NCBI GenBank assembly: GCA_029747585.1
Contig: JAPEVF010000811.1
Location: 1 to 20,086 of the forward strand
Source: Pleurotus djamor
Lineage: Eukaryota; Basidiomycota; Agaricomycetes; Agaricales; Pleurotaceae
Length of the DNA stretch: 20,086 nucleotides
Reading direction: 5' to 3'
Part shown: positions 10,729-20,086 of the stretch, in pieces
Position numbering within the stretch: position 1 is the first letter of the stretch
Layout: each line of letters begins with the position of its first letter
The notes under the pieces: generated by a model
Databases searched by the model: none
What the model was told of the DNA's origin: nothing
Seen by the model: the letters and a program-made list of their open reading frames with translations, nothing else
Translations under genes and position numbers: made by a program

Positions 10729-12349
10729 ATGTTCGCGCTCCGTAGAAACTGTGCTCGGCCAACTTCGCTCAATGCTTGGAGGGCTAACTCTACGGTCTCG
10801 ATAGAGGCGAAGCCAGCCCAACCACCGCCGCCACCACCACCCGTAACCAAGCCTTCCGCAAAGACGCGTTCGGGTAAACACGAAAATGTCACTACTGGAG
10901 TAGCTGCTGAGACTTCGGAAGGCGTGCAGCCAACAGCACAAGGCCGAACTCTTCGCAAGAGAAGACAGCGTCCGGCAATATCGTTGGAGAAGCCCAAACA
11001 ATGGAGTAGGCCTTTGGCGAAGGGTGTCGTTCCGGCGTACGATGAAGCGTTGAAGTTGATTCAGAAAGACAGTGAGGCTTTGGTGGCGGAAGCGAATACA
11101 TTACGGGAAGAGCTGAAAGCGCTGGAAGCTGGCGAAGGGGCGAACGCTGAGAAGCTAGATTCTCTAAAGGCCAAACTCCAAATTTTGGAAGTGCAGAGCC
11201 AGGTTAACCTGCCGGATGTCCGGTGGAAGTTTTCCAATGCTATGGGTGAGCTTATGTTGTCGTTATCGTGTCACCTCGCGCGTCTGACCGCGTGCAAAGT
11301 GGATATGTCTAGCCCGGTTCACCGACATCTCATGGAGCAAAAATGGAGGAAGGACGGTGACCTGGACTTGCTGGTTCGTTTGTTTCAATCCAAACTTCGT
11401 GATGTTCGTGCTAAAATGGTCTAGATGGAGCGTATCCATCAAATGAAGGTAGTACCCGATGTACTACCTGACCTCCACCCCTCCATCGACCTCCGTATCG
11501 CCGTGCCCTCGTCACGAGAACAATTTCGGGAGACGCAGAAACCACACGCGTCGGTGGAACCGGGAGTATTCTTGCTCCCACATCAGGTGAGTGTCTCCGT
11601 GATATCTTTTGCTCAGAGTCCTAAGCATGACGATCTTGCTTTGTTGATGTTAGACCCTCAAGCCTCCAAGGGTGTATGCGAACGTGTTCCATCCGGATAC
11701 AAGGTTGTATACGTTGTTGCTGGTCGATCCTGGTTTGTGTTCAACCAATCCTTCACATTCGGTGACATTCAATTTGCGCCCTAGATGTCCCCGATGAAGT
11801 CAATCAAACATATACCACCTATCTCCACTGGCTTCAGTAAGTTCTCATACGGACTTTCGTTTACCAAGTTCTCAACGGTGGCAATTTCCAGACCTAATGT
11901 CCCCCTTTCCGCCACCTCGCAGTCCAGGATAGTAAATATCAATGACCACACCAGCTACATACCTCCTCACCCTCAACGAGGAACGCCTTACCACCGCTAC
12001 GTCCTCTTGATGCTCCCTCAATCCGACCCTATCAAGCCTTTAGATGTTCCAACTGTTCCTGATTCGGCCCGCCTCGGTTTCAATGTGCGATCCTTCCTTG
12101 CAGAATGGAGGCTGGATAGCGCCAAAGGAGGCGGCGCTCACATGTGGCGTGAACTATGGAATGAAGATGTCTCAAAGATCTACGCGGACGTGCTTCGTAA
12201 GTTATCCTCCCTGAGAACCTGGTTATTCGGGTGCCTTTAGCGCTTTTTCTGATTTTCGTCGCGTTCTAGATGTTGAAGAGCCCAAGTACGGACGACCACC
12301 TAAGCCAGATCGGTATGCGGATGTCAAAAGGGTGAAGAAATATATTTAA
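10729..12349 (+). CDS. MRPL35: Mitochondrial large-subunit ribosomal protein mL38 (PEBP-like), seven exons
   Basis: Structural protein of the mitoribosome large subunit, where mL38 sits at the central protuberance. I read the exons as 10729-11245, 11300-11373, 11425-11586, 11654-11732, 11785-11836, 11892-12196 and 12270-12349, giving 422 codons with all phases consistent. Residues 1-25 are Arg/Ser/Ala-rich and lack acids before Glu26, as in a mitochondrial targeting sequence; a run of seven prolines follows at 32-38. Residues about 103-160 are helical or coiled coil, then comes the family block VNLPDVRW. The C-terminal half is a PEBP fold: DTRLYTLLLVDPD ends at residue 278, HWL is at 292-294 and GTPYHRY at 325-331. 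The protein ends RYADVKRVKKYI. The six introns are 54, 51, 67, 52, 55 and 73 nt. Intron 1 ends in AAG and has a CTGAC branch site; donors GTTCGT and GTTTGT are variant. The in-frame TAG at 11422 is the acceptor of intron 2, so it does not break the gene. Family call is firm; exact exon edges are inferred from reading frame and family pattern. Confidence 0.93.
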
Positions 12350-14339
12350 CGTTTGCTTCCGCAACGTCGTTTGTCCTATGTTCCAAACATGTTCACGCGC
12401 ATCTTTTTGTTTCGTTGGCTGTCTTTCGTAACGAGTTTAACAGAGACTGCTTGGCTATCCTGCCGTGGAACCAAATCCCGTGAGCTCGCATCAACCCTTG
12501 CGTGCGTTCTCAACACTTCGTCGAGTCTGCACAACCCAAATACGTCTTATGTTTCTCTGCCCTCGGAAATATTACCCCACTTTCTTGTGAACAACGCGGT
12601 ATCTTCGGATGACCATCACGGATGCTTTCACGGCGCAACATCCGTAAACTTAAAGCGCATACGACTCATCCATGTCTTCATCAAAGTTCTGGCAATTCTT
12701 ATTGGGCCATGACTTAGCTCAGTCCCTGGATGTTGGTTACTTCTCTGTTCCAGGACACCTGGGGTAATATGGGGTGACAAGCTTGCATGTCAACGGATGC
12801 TAACCTTTGCTAACCTCCCCGGTGCGATTCCGGCGTCTTAATTATAGCTGCAAGGTCGATAATCGTCGCCACTGACGATCGTCATCATCAACATGCGTGT
12901 CGGATGTTTTCAATCTGCAGGCGGACCGTTGGTTACACGCTCGACGAGCGAAAACATCCGGCGTGTGTTCTTCGCTGCGTCGTGTGCATCATGATGTACA
13001 GCATCTGGCCGCCGTCTCTGGCCGCCGCCTGGGTGAAATATTTTCTCAGTGATTTCTCACATTACCCAAGGATCATCCGAGTGAAACTTCAAACGCGATG
13101 GGACGCATATGCTCTCGGTACCGGTATACTTTCGACCTGGGATGTTGTTGATGGTGGTGGAAATACGCTTCGGCCGATCTGTTCTTCCAGAATCAAGAAA
13201 CAGGAATCATGAGAACCCTCTGAACATCCCGCTGTGTTGAAGAGTCAATCAGTTCCCATGAAAATTGATCTACATGCATACCCGAATCCCGACGCATCGC
13301 GACCTTTTACTTTTTCTGCAACCAAGTGAACATAGCCGGAGTCTGTTGGTTACCTGAACTTTGAAGGGTGAGCTATCCGGATTGGGAAATTCGTATGTTT
13401 ATTAGAAGTGCTCTGATGTATTTGGTGGACGCAGAATCCTCGGTGCTCCCTCGAATTCTTTGAAAACCGGTGACAGTGACTTTCTGGGTAGAAGGTTTCG
13501 TTACCCCTCGAGTGTAACTCTACCTGTGTGGCGTGTTCATGTTATGAGTTTATGATGGTTTTTTTCTGTTGACGAACAGGGATGAACTCTGTTAATTATT
13601 CCGGCTATTGGGGCTCTGGCGTTGCCGTTAGGCGGGCTCCCGACGCTGGAGAAGGCATGGTTTCGGTTTAGGCCAGTCACTGGAGGGCCCCTCACAAATT
13701 GGTGCGCCTCTGATCTGACTAATGTTGGAGTACTTACTTTACCTGTGCATTTCTAGCTAGTTGTAGATGTCAACATTCTAATTGGGCGAAAGGAAGAACG
13801 TCGGGATACACCCGTTCTTCAAATACAAGGCCGGTATGTACATCCAAGTGCACAGGGATCGACGTACGTCGGTTGATTTAAGTGCGCTGATTGATACCGA
13901 GGCTTAATGGAAAACACGATTTCCTGGTTTTTTGTCATATTCCGTGGGTGGGGGAAATTGTTGTCATTGACGATTGCTTCCTTGAAAGCTTCGGCATAGA
14001 ATGGTCGCCCCTTCTTGATTCCTGTATGCAAGAATGACGAATCCCGGCGATGTTCTGAGTTTCCTAGGACAGGTGATACTTAACTCATTCAACGGCAATT
14101 CTATAGACGTCATATCGATGGCTGAGGCTCACTCTCAGCGGGATTATTGCCGTCTACTGAAGGAAGCGGTAAGTATAGTAGCCTATTTTCTGAAAATGGG
14201 CGATACAGGGCGCTCGCTCCTTCGTAAGGTACCTTTGGTGCGGCGTTGGATCAATTTCGGTACGCCCCAGGCTTTTTACGAGGATGCCGATGTTGTCAAG
14301 ACGTCGTCGAGTGTATTTTGGTCGCCTCATGGCGGATAA
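12350..14339. other. 3' flank of mL38 and gene-poor region
   Basis: No gene is recognised. A 119-codon frame directly after the mL38 stop (12353-12712) has no ATG at its start and is probably 3' UTR. A 102-codon frame at 12904-13212 matches nothing I know. At 14034-14339 an open frame includes a GTAAGT donor-like string at 14169, which hints at a decayed or spliced exon, but the peptide is not recognisable. No terminal repeats were found. Confidence 0.4.
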
Positions 14340-14456
14340 ACCACGGTGGGGGGACTCTTCTTTCTTCTTTACCACGACCAGCAAATTTAGCGCCCGTTAC
14401 GGTTCAGATTGAAGGAAGGTTTTGGATACTCAGAAAGCGACGAGGGACAGACTGGG

Positions 14457-16430
14457 ATGTCTGTCAGAGGTCCTCTACGAGGTCTATTCAAACGTCTTCC
14501 GAGCAATGCAGTGAGCAACGACGAATCCGCTCCGGAAAACGGCGAAACGAACACAATCACGAACACTACCCCTACCACCGGCGAGACTCCGAACACACCC
14601 ACGAACCTAATTCCCAACTCTAATTCCATTCCTAATTCCAATGTTAATATTGATACTGATGTATATATTTCTACAGCCTATAATACCGAGACTGAAACGG
14701 AATCTATTATAACACCAACTATTAAGGCACGGAGCGACACGAGAAAGGCTAGCGGACCGAGAAAACTAGCGGGCACAAAACGCTCGGCTCGAGACTTCTC
14801 TGCTGGAGGCAGGAGCGGAAAGAGGTATACGGGAGCTGAAACGAGACAAACGAAGATCACGGGCTTCGCTTCCAGTAGCAGACCCTCGGACGGGGCAAGC
14901 TCCAGTTCTCAACCCATCCAGCCAACGCCAATCGAAACCACAGAGCACCCACCAACTACGCCAGCCGGGGGCAGGGATCGACTACCGAGATCACTCGAAG
15001 ACGCGTACAACACCCTGAAGAGAAACAACATTGCCCACAAGTCGAATATCAGTGACGCGAGGGAGCTGGCGGCCCTATTCACCATCATCACCCACTGTTG
15101 CATCGAAGCGAAATCCGAGAGGCTGGCCATCGTGGCCGAAGTGATTGAGGCCCTGAGCATCATCACCTTGACACTCCTGGAGAAGGAGAGGGAGGACAAG
15201 TTGGTCACGAGCATGAGAGAGGCAACGAGGGAGATCTTCGCGAGTGCCAAAGAGAAGCTGGAGAAGACGGCGGAGGAGGTGGTCGGGGACGCGAGGAAGG
15301 TTATGGGCAGAATGGAGAAGACAATCGACACATGCACCGACACACTGAAGGTGGCGGCGAACGATACGGCGGCGGCGGCGGNAAACCACGAGATCGTACG
15401 CGAAGGTCACTGCAGCGGGAGCCCCCAACATCAGCCCAGCACAAGGCAGCAAGGTCCAGGCGGGGCCCAGCCGCTTTTGGGAAAGGGACTCCAAAAGACT
15501 TATCATCGACCCGAAGCAAGGTGCAAGTCTCCTCAAGGAAGGGGAAAACACAAGCAACCTTCTGAAGAGGATGAAGGAGGCGTGGAGCAAGGCAGGGGGA
15601 AAGGAAGAGTGGGAGTTTGTCGGGGGGGGGACGGCTTGAGAAAGGGGGATACTTAGTGGAAACCAGTACTAGGGAGGCTCGCGCTTGGTTCGAAGTACCA
15701 GAGAATGCAGCAAACTTTGCTAAGGAATTCGGCCCAGTGCAGATTCGTTCGAAGTCATATCGGATCAAGGGATTTAAATTCCCCCTCGATGCTCCGTTAG
15801 AAAGCAGCGAGTTCCTCAGGACAATTGAGGACCAGAACAAGATAGCGAGGGGAGCGATCCAGGACATCAAGTGGATGAAACCCCCAGAGAGGCGCGCGGA
15901 GGGACAGACCGTAGGGCACGTCGCAATCACCATGACTCGGGCAAATGACGCCAACCACCTACTCCGCCATGGCTTACTGCTAGAAAGGGAAAGTCACCAG
16001 TGCGTGAAAGCGAAAATCGAACCGACACGCTGCCTCAAATGTCAGGAATATGGTCACATGAAAGGGAACTGCAAGAGCAGGATAAGTCTCTGCTCCACAT
16101 GTGGAATCCAGCACCCAGATGACACAAGCTCCTGTCCACACAAGGACAACAAGGAAGAGCACCGCTGCGTGGCATGCCAGGCGAAGGGTCACGCCAGCTG
16201 GGAAAGGAACTGCCCTACGAGAGTCAAGCTCCAGCAAGAACTCGACAAGCGACACGAGATCAATCGACTACCGTATTTCCCAACAGACGAACCCTGGACG
16301 CACCGCACTACGCCCTTCTACGCAGGCCGATCATACGTCTCCACTCTCGGAGACGTAAACTGGAGAGTCGCGGCTAGCAAACCAAGCAGAAGCGCAGATA
16401 AAGACATAAGAAAGCTTCTAGGCCATGGCC
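14457..16430 (+). pseudogene. LINE ORF1 (Gag-like, three CCHC knuckles), broken by two one-base frame shifts
   Basis: ORF1 proteins bind element RNA in the cytoplasmic ribonucleoprotein. The first ATG in frame is at 14457. In order: Asn/Thr/Pro-rich N-terminus (to about 14690), basic Ser/Gly-rich linker (to about 14980), a long helical or coiled-coil stretch (about 15000-15380), a hydrophilic linker, a middle domain rich in aromatic and basic residues (about 15640-16000), then knuckles at 16031-16072 (CX2CX4HX4C), 16091-16135 (CX2CX3HX6C) and 16166-16213 (CX2CX4HX6C), and PYFPTDEPWT. The frame changes at the N at 15382, where leaving the N out keeps the reading continuous, and again in the nine-G run at 15622-15630, which has one G too many. 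Both spots are typical of sequencing error, so the breaks may not be biological. The open frame runs on to 16672 only because it reads through antisense MDM31. Confidence 0.8.
15365..15381. repeat. GGC/GCG microsatellite inside ORF1
   Basis: A short GCG-type trinucleotide repeat encodes an alanine run and ends directly at the ambiguous N of 15382, where the reading frame breaks. Confidence 0.7.
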
Positions 16431-16489
16431 ACCCTCCCCTCGAACATGTTGCTGACAGCATGGTGCTGGATCCCCCTGTGAGACTCAAC

Positions 16490-17104
16490 CCCGACCAATA
16501 TCCACAATGTCTGGCTCATCACGAACCACGTTACGAAAGCGGATATGTCATCAGCATTAAACTTGCGAAACGACTTGATCGTAAACCATTTGAACCGTAT
16601 ACGTGCACGCTGCCAGAATCCCGTCGCAACATTCAGCAAATCATCCCTCGTCGGCCTCTGCAAATGTGGTAAAGACGCGTATAACCTTCGTATGGCTCGT
16701 GGGTAATCGTCCAAGTTAAGGGGGGAATGGGGCGGCGCATCCACCGCATTCGATTGTTCATCTTTCGTAGGCCTGGACTGAGGACCCCCACTCTGATGCT
16801 CTCTCCGAACCGCTGCAGAACGGAAGTAGTTTCTGAAACTCCCAACATATGGTATTGATAAGTCGATGCGATGCGTGTCCGACAAGTGTCTCCCTTGATA
16901 GCCCCAAGTAGCTTGAGGGGGGTTTGGTCGTTGGGTCGCGACACTGCTTGCTGCAAAGCGCTGCTGTTTGAAAAACACCCGAATGGCATTGTAGCGATCG
17001 AGCGTCGCTTGACGACCGTAATAAGCGGACAGCAATTGCCTACATGGTGTCGTAGAGGGGCCAAAGCCCTTTTTCAGAAGCGTCGTCGTCGTGCTGGGCA
17101 ACAT
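16490..17104 (-). CDS. MDM31: MDM31/MDM32-family N-terminal exon, 3' part missing
   Basis: Mdm31/Mdm32 are fungal mitochondrial inner-membrane proteins needed for mitochondrial shape, distribution and mtDNA inheritance. I chose the ATG at 17104-17102 because it opens a good targeting sequence (Ser/Thr/Lys/Arg-rich, no acids); the frame is open further upstream to 17254. About 205 codons follow without a stop. The family match is at the end: RPTRDDLLNVATGFWQRARI, then KWFTIKSFRKFNADDISAF, then the start of the first membrane segment, WFVMSQTLWILVG. Family members continue with TTFF and several hundred more residues, none of which I find in this window. At 16489 the minus strand reads GTTGAG, a possible weak splice donor, so the break may lie in an intron. 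Just beyond it LINE ORF1 sequence runs in the opposite direction. It is either a truncated gene, a duplicated fragment or an assembly join. Confidence 0.82.
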
Positions 17105-19813
17105 GGGAGTAGAGGGAAAAGAGGCTGCTCGACGGAGGGCACAGGGTGCTCGTGTGCGTCGACCCTCGTCGGCATCTTGGCGTGGGAAAGCAATTAGCTC
17201 CCGAAGAGCGCCCGTCACCAGCTTACTTCCCGAATCCATCGAGCTTCTCATCACGACAGCGCTACAGCTCTATCGTTGGAGTCGGCCAATCTAGCCAACT
17301 GTATATGATGAAGCAATTACGATGCGACTTTTGTCCAAATTCGTATGATACATGGATTTACAGCGGGGCTTTGTGTGCCTGATGGCTACGCTCGTAGTTA
17401 TTGATCAACGATCAGCAATTCATTCACGATTTTCCACAAACGTGCAATTGAGACAGATAGCCATGTATCATTTTTTTGAAACAGTGAGAGAAGCTAGCGC
17501 ATACCAGCCTTCTATCGAATTGATCCGAAATTCCTCTTAGGTGGAGGGCGCTCGGAGGGCGGAGCAGTCCAGTCGAACGTCACCAACAGCTGTAAATGGG
17601 GCGCAGTAGCAGTAGCCGGCTCAAAGTGGGCTCGGTCGATGAAAATTAGCCCAATTGATGGACCACAGTCGATGAGGCATCCAGCCTATCCAAAGATCCC
17701 ATCCGAAGAGGCCGCCCCAATTTTAGCTGGACTATCAGAAGAAAAGGGGATGGAACGGTGACAGACGAGTGGTAAGGGTCATAGCGAGAAGCACCTCGAA
17801 GTCCATGGCGTTCCTAGGTCGAAGGGTATTCAACCAAGAAGGAAAAGTGGACCCAGGCGGGCATTGAGATCCCTTATGACCGACGCCAAAGCGGGGACCA
17901 TGGTATGGAAGACACCACATGTCACCTCATATGATATTCGCATTCTATACAGATGGGCAGCGGCTGCCCCCGATCACAAAAGTTTAAAAACGCAGGGACG
18001 GTGGTGCCGTCCAACATGCCGTAAGACCAGCCATGATAAGTACATCTGGAGTGCTAGTTGAACAGACGTGGAGTTTCGGATTGGCTGATTCGGTGGCACG
18101 TATGATGGGGTACATCCCCATTCATCCAGGAATTTCGTAAATCGAGTTAGCACGCATGCTATGGATCAAGTCGGATGGAACACAGAGTCGAGTGACCTCG
18201 CTGTGTGTATTGATGTAGTGGTGCATTGGTAACTATGCATTAGTACCATGCGGACGATCGCGCCGGGAGAAGGGGTTAGCACCATCCTATGCACGAGGCT
18301 GGATGCTTATCCGGTGAGAGAGGAAAGGAACATCGATCATCCTTCGGATTGGAGTCTAGGCAAAACCATGAATATAATTGACGGCTGAAATTTCGACTTT
18401 GCTTCCTCGGCTGGAAATACAAGTGCGTAGACGCCATGCCATTCGTGGAGAAAGCCCGGAAAATTATATTAGAGCCAGCCACATTGGCAGAGACCGTGCT
18501 TGCCGCGGGGTGGAGTGATCGCGAAAATAGCACGGAAGAGTATGCGGCGAGTCACCACGCCAAGTGACTCTTGTTTGGTTCGTGAGACGCAGGAAACAGA
18601 TGGCCGTCTTCACGACATGTGCGTCCAAAACATCGCAGCAGGAATGGAACGACTGACAAGAGGCCAGGGATAATGAATGTTGGTTACTCGTTAATCGAAA
18701 TCATTGTGCGACGTAGATGGATCTGATAAGTGGATCCTTTCCAGAGATTGACGGATATGGTGATGATGCTGACACGCCAAAGTCTAGCTGATTGTGATGC
18801 TGTAAGCTGGGCCGAGAATGGGAAGGTGGAAAATATTATCTTTGCCGTGAGGCATATCCACGAAGCACTGGTCGGATTGAATGGGCCTAGGGGTCATGAG
18901 GATGACCGGCACAGACTCTGAGGGCACCGAGCACAGTAGAGCAGAGGTCGCCGAGAGGGCCAGAGCGCGCCGAGCTCTCCGTCGAGTGGATCTTACGAGA
19001 ATTGGGGGAGCAGAATGAGGCCACTATAACCCGCAGTCGTCGAAATACTCAAGAGAGGTGTCAAATTTCAAACAGATTCGACAGGGTAGAGGTTCGCAGC
19101 GGATGGTCGTCTGAGGTTTTGGCCGTATCAGATCCATCACAAGGTAGGCGCCTGGTGCATCCCGCAGCAAATGGCGATCCGTAGCAACGAAGGAACTACG
19201 GTCAGCAGAACGCAGACCCCCTGGGTGCGGATTAGATGTGGCTTGTCCGCCATTGGCAGAAACCGTAACCCACGAACAACAGGGAGATGGCACGAAGAGA
19301 TAGCTCCGTTTGGACGTCGGTTGGCTCTGGGGGAGCGAAAAGGAGGTGTTCGCCATACGGAGATGCGACAATCCAAACTGGGTTATTTCGCGACGCGTCG
19401 AATATGGAATANGGGGGAGGGCATGTTGGTTCCTCTACGTTTTTAGAAGGTCAGCTGTGGTGACTCACACGCAAGACCAAGGTGAATCACCACCGAGTCT
19501 TTTCGTCGCTGTTGCAATCGCCCACAAAGTGCGACATGTTAAGAATGAATGACAAGCGGCACTCGCGTCCTGCTGCTGCGGTGCACGTTAGGATTAAACC
19601 AGGGGAGTAGCAATGATGAACGGGTTGGGGTGAGTCGCGATTCCCATTTGGGATATGTTCTCCATGTGGAGAAGTTGCGACATTTAGAAACTCCGCGAAG
19701 CGCCGGCGTGACCTTAGGCTACAGCCTGAGCCGTCCCGTACTGCTTTCAGTCGTGGCTGAAGAGAGGATCTCAAGATGAGTCAAAAATATCTTGACCCAA
19801 TTCGAGAAGAAGA
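17105..19813. other. Region between MDM31 fragment and the last gene, no gene recognised
   Basis: About 2.7 kb separates two divergent genes. Open frames are short (at most about 115 codons), overlap each other on both strands and show no known motif. The part next to 17104 should hold the MDM31 promoter, but no TATA box is evident. A single N lies at 19412 before a run of five Gs. No repeats or mobile-element motifs were identified. Confidence 0.4.
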
Positions 19814-19819
19814 TATATA
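19814..19819 (+). promoter_or_regulatory. TATA-like element of the last gene
   Basis: TATATA lies about 80 bases upstream of the ATG at 19900 and is followed by a C/T-rich leader (about 19840-19885), the usual arrangement for a fungal promoter. It lies downstream of an out-of-frame ATG at 19776, which would therefore normally not be in the mRNA. Confidence 0.45.
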
Positions 19820-19899
19820 CCCCGCGTTTAAGCTCAATGACCCTTCACCCGCCTCTTCATACAGCCAGCCAATCCTCCCCTCAGACGACGTAGCCAGCG

Positions 19900-20086
19900 A
19901 TGCCCGCCAGAGACGACAGACACGTCCGCTTTGCGGAGGAGAACAACCACTACACCTACCCGACGACGCCCTCCCCATCCTACTCGGAGATTTCATTGCC
20001 ATCATCTCCAGGCCTCTCGACGCCCCCGCAGACAACATTCGTATTCCCACCAACGCCTCATCCTCGCCTGAGGTCGCTGCCGGGCA
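19900..20086 (+). CDS. N-terminus of a DUF6699-like basidiomycete protein (3' end outside window)
   Basis: The ATG at 19900 (G at -3) opens 62 codons that run off the window. The peptide begins MPARDDRHVRFAEENNHYTY and continues as a Ser/Pro/Thr-rich linker with SPSYS, SLPSSPG and STPPQ blocks. I know this order, a basic start, VRFAEEN, then Ser/Pro blocks, from the many Agaricomycete proteins that carry a C-terminal DUF6699 domain; that domain would lie beyond the window, so the family call is an inference from the N-terminus only. RHVRF fits the RVxF-type docking motif for protein phosphatase 1. The function of DUF6699 proteins is unknown to me. A second frame open from ATG 19776 overlaps this gene but has no family-like features and starts upstream of the TATA element. 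Confidence 0.6.
   Translation, partial: MPARDDRHVRFAEENNHYTYPTTPSPSYSEISLPSSPGLSTPPQTTFVFPPTPHPRLRSLPG

Larger units (their letters stand above)
14340..16430 (+). mobile_element. LINE (non-LTR retrotransposon) remnant, Tad1-like, lacking ORF2
   Basis: The element is recognised by its ORF1 with three tandem CCHC zinc knuckles followed by a PYFPTDEPWT segment, an arrangement I associate with ORF1 of fungal Tad1-like LINEs. It has no endonuclease/reverse-transcriptase ORF: downstream sequence passes within about 100-200 bases into antisense MDM31. LINEs are usually shortened at the 5' end by incomplete reverse transcription, so a copy that keeps ORF1 and lacks its 3' half is unusual. It more likely reflects a later deletion, rearrangement or assembly join. 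The left boundary is a guess, placed near a G-rich run at 14347-14352. No target-site duplication or poly-A tail is visible. Confidence 0.75.

Noticed and set aside
11422..11424. In-frame TAG suggesting that mL38 is broken
   Set aside because: It is the 3' acceptor of a 51-nt intron (11374-11424). Removing the intron joins the family sequence LDLL to MERIHQMKVVPD.
16431..16672. Continuation of LINE ORF1 to the stop at 16670-16672
   Set aside because: Most of this stretch (from 16490) is the antisense of the MDM31 exon, so the open frame there is fortuitous.
19776..20086. Alternative ATG at 19776 with a frame open to the window end
   Set aside because: It lies upstream of the TATA-like element, runs in a different frame from the conserved VRFAEEN start, and its peptide shows no family features.

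Overview
The window looks like a piece of an Agaricomycete-type (basidiomycete fungal) nuclear genome. The evidence is a seven-exon gene with introns of 51-73 nt and fungal splice and branch signals, a mitochondrial protein fragment typical of fungi, a three-knuckle LINE ORF1 of the fungal Tad1-like kind, and a start-of-gene motif pattern common in mushroom genomes. No bacterial-style operon, CRISPR array, rRNA or convincing tRNA was seen.

Layout. (1) 1-442: the C-terminal end of an unrecognised + strand gene. (2) 443-10728: about 10 kb with no gene I can support. It holds a C/T-rich stretch, several purine-rich tracts, small tandem repeats and one weak minus-strand ORF candidate at 4637-4948. 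(3) 10729-12349: the one complete gene, mitochondrial ribosomal protein mL38 (yeast MRPL35), a PEBP-fold protein, reconstructed here from seven exons to 422 codons. (4) 12350-14339: no recognised gene. (5) About 14340-16430: a + strand LINE remnant that carries ORF1 (coiled coil, then three CCHC zinc knuckles) but no endonuclease/reverse transcriptase ORF. Two one-base frame breaks interrupt ORF1, one of them at an ambiguous N. (6) 16490-17104: on the minus strand, the N-terminal exon of an MDM31/MDM32-family mitochondrial inner-membrane protein, cut off where the LINE sequence begins. (7) 17105-19899: no recognised gene, ending in a TATA-bearing promoter. (8) 19900 to the window end: the start of a + strand gene whose N-terminus resembles the DUF6699-type basidiomycete proteins.

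The genes do not form a pathway. mL38 and Mdm31 both act in mitochondria, but nothing in the sequence links their expression. The most informative places are the LINE/MDM31 junction and the five single N bases, each next to a homopolymer. I did not find convincing evidence of a new biological system. The long gene-poor stretch is best described as degenerate or intergenic DNA.
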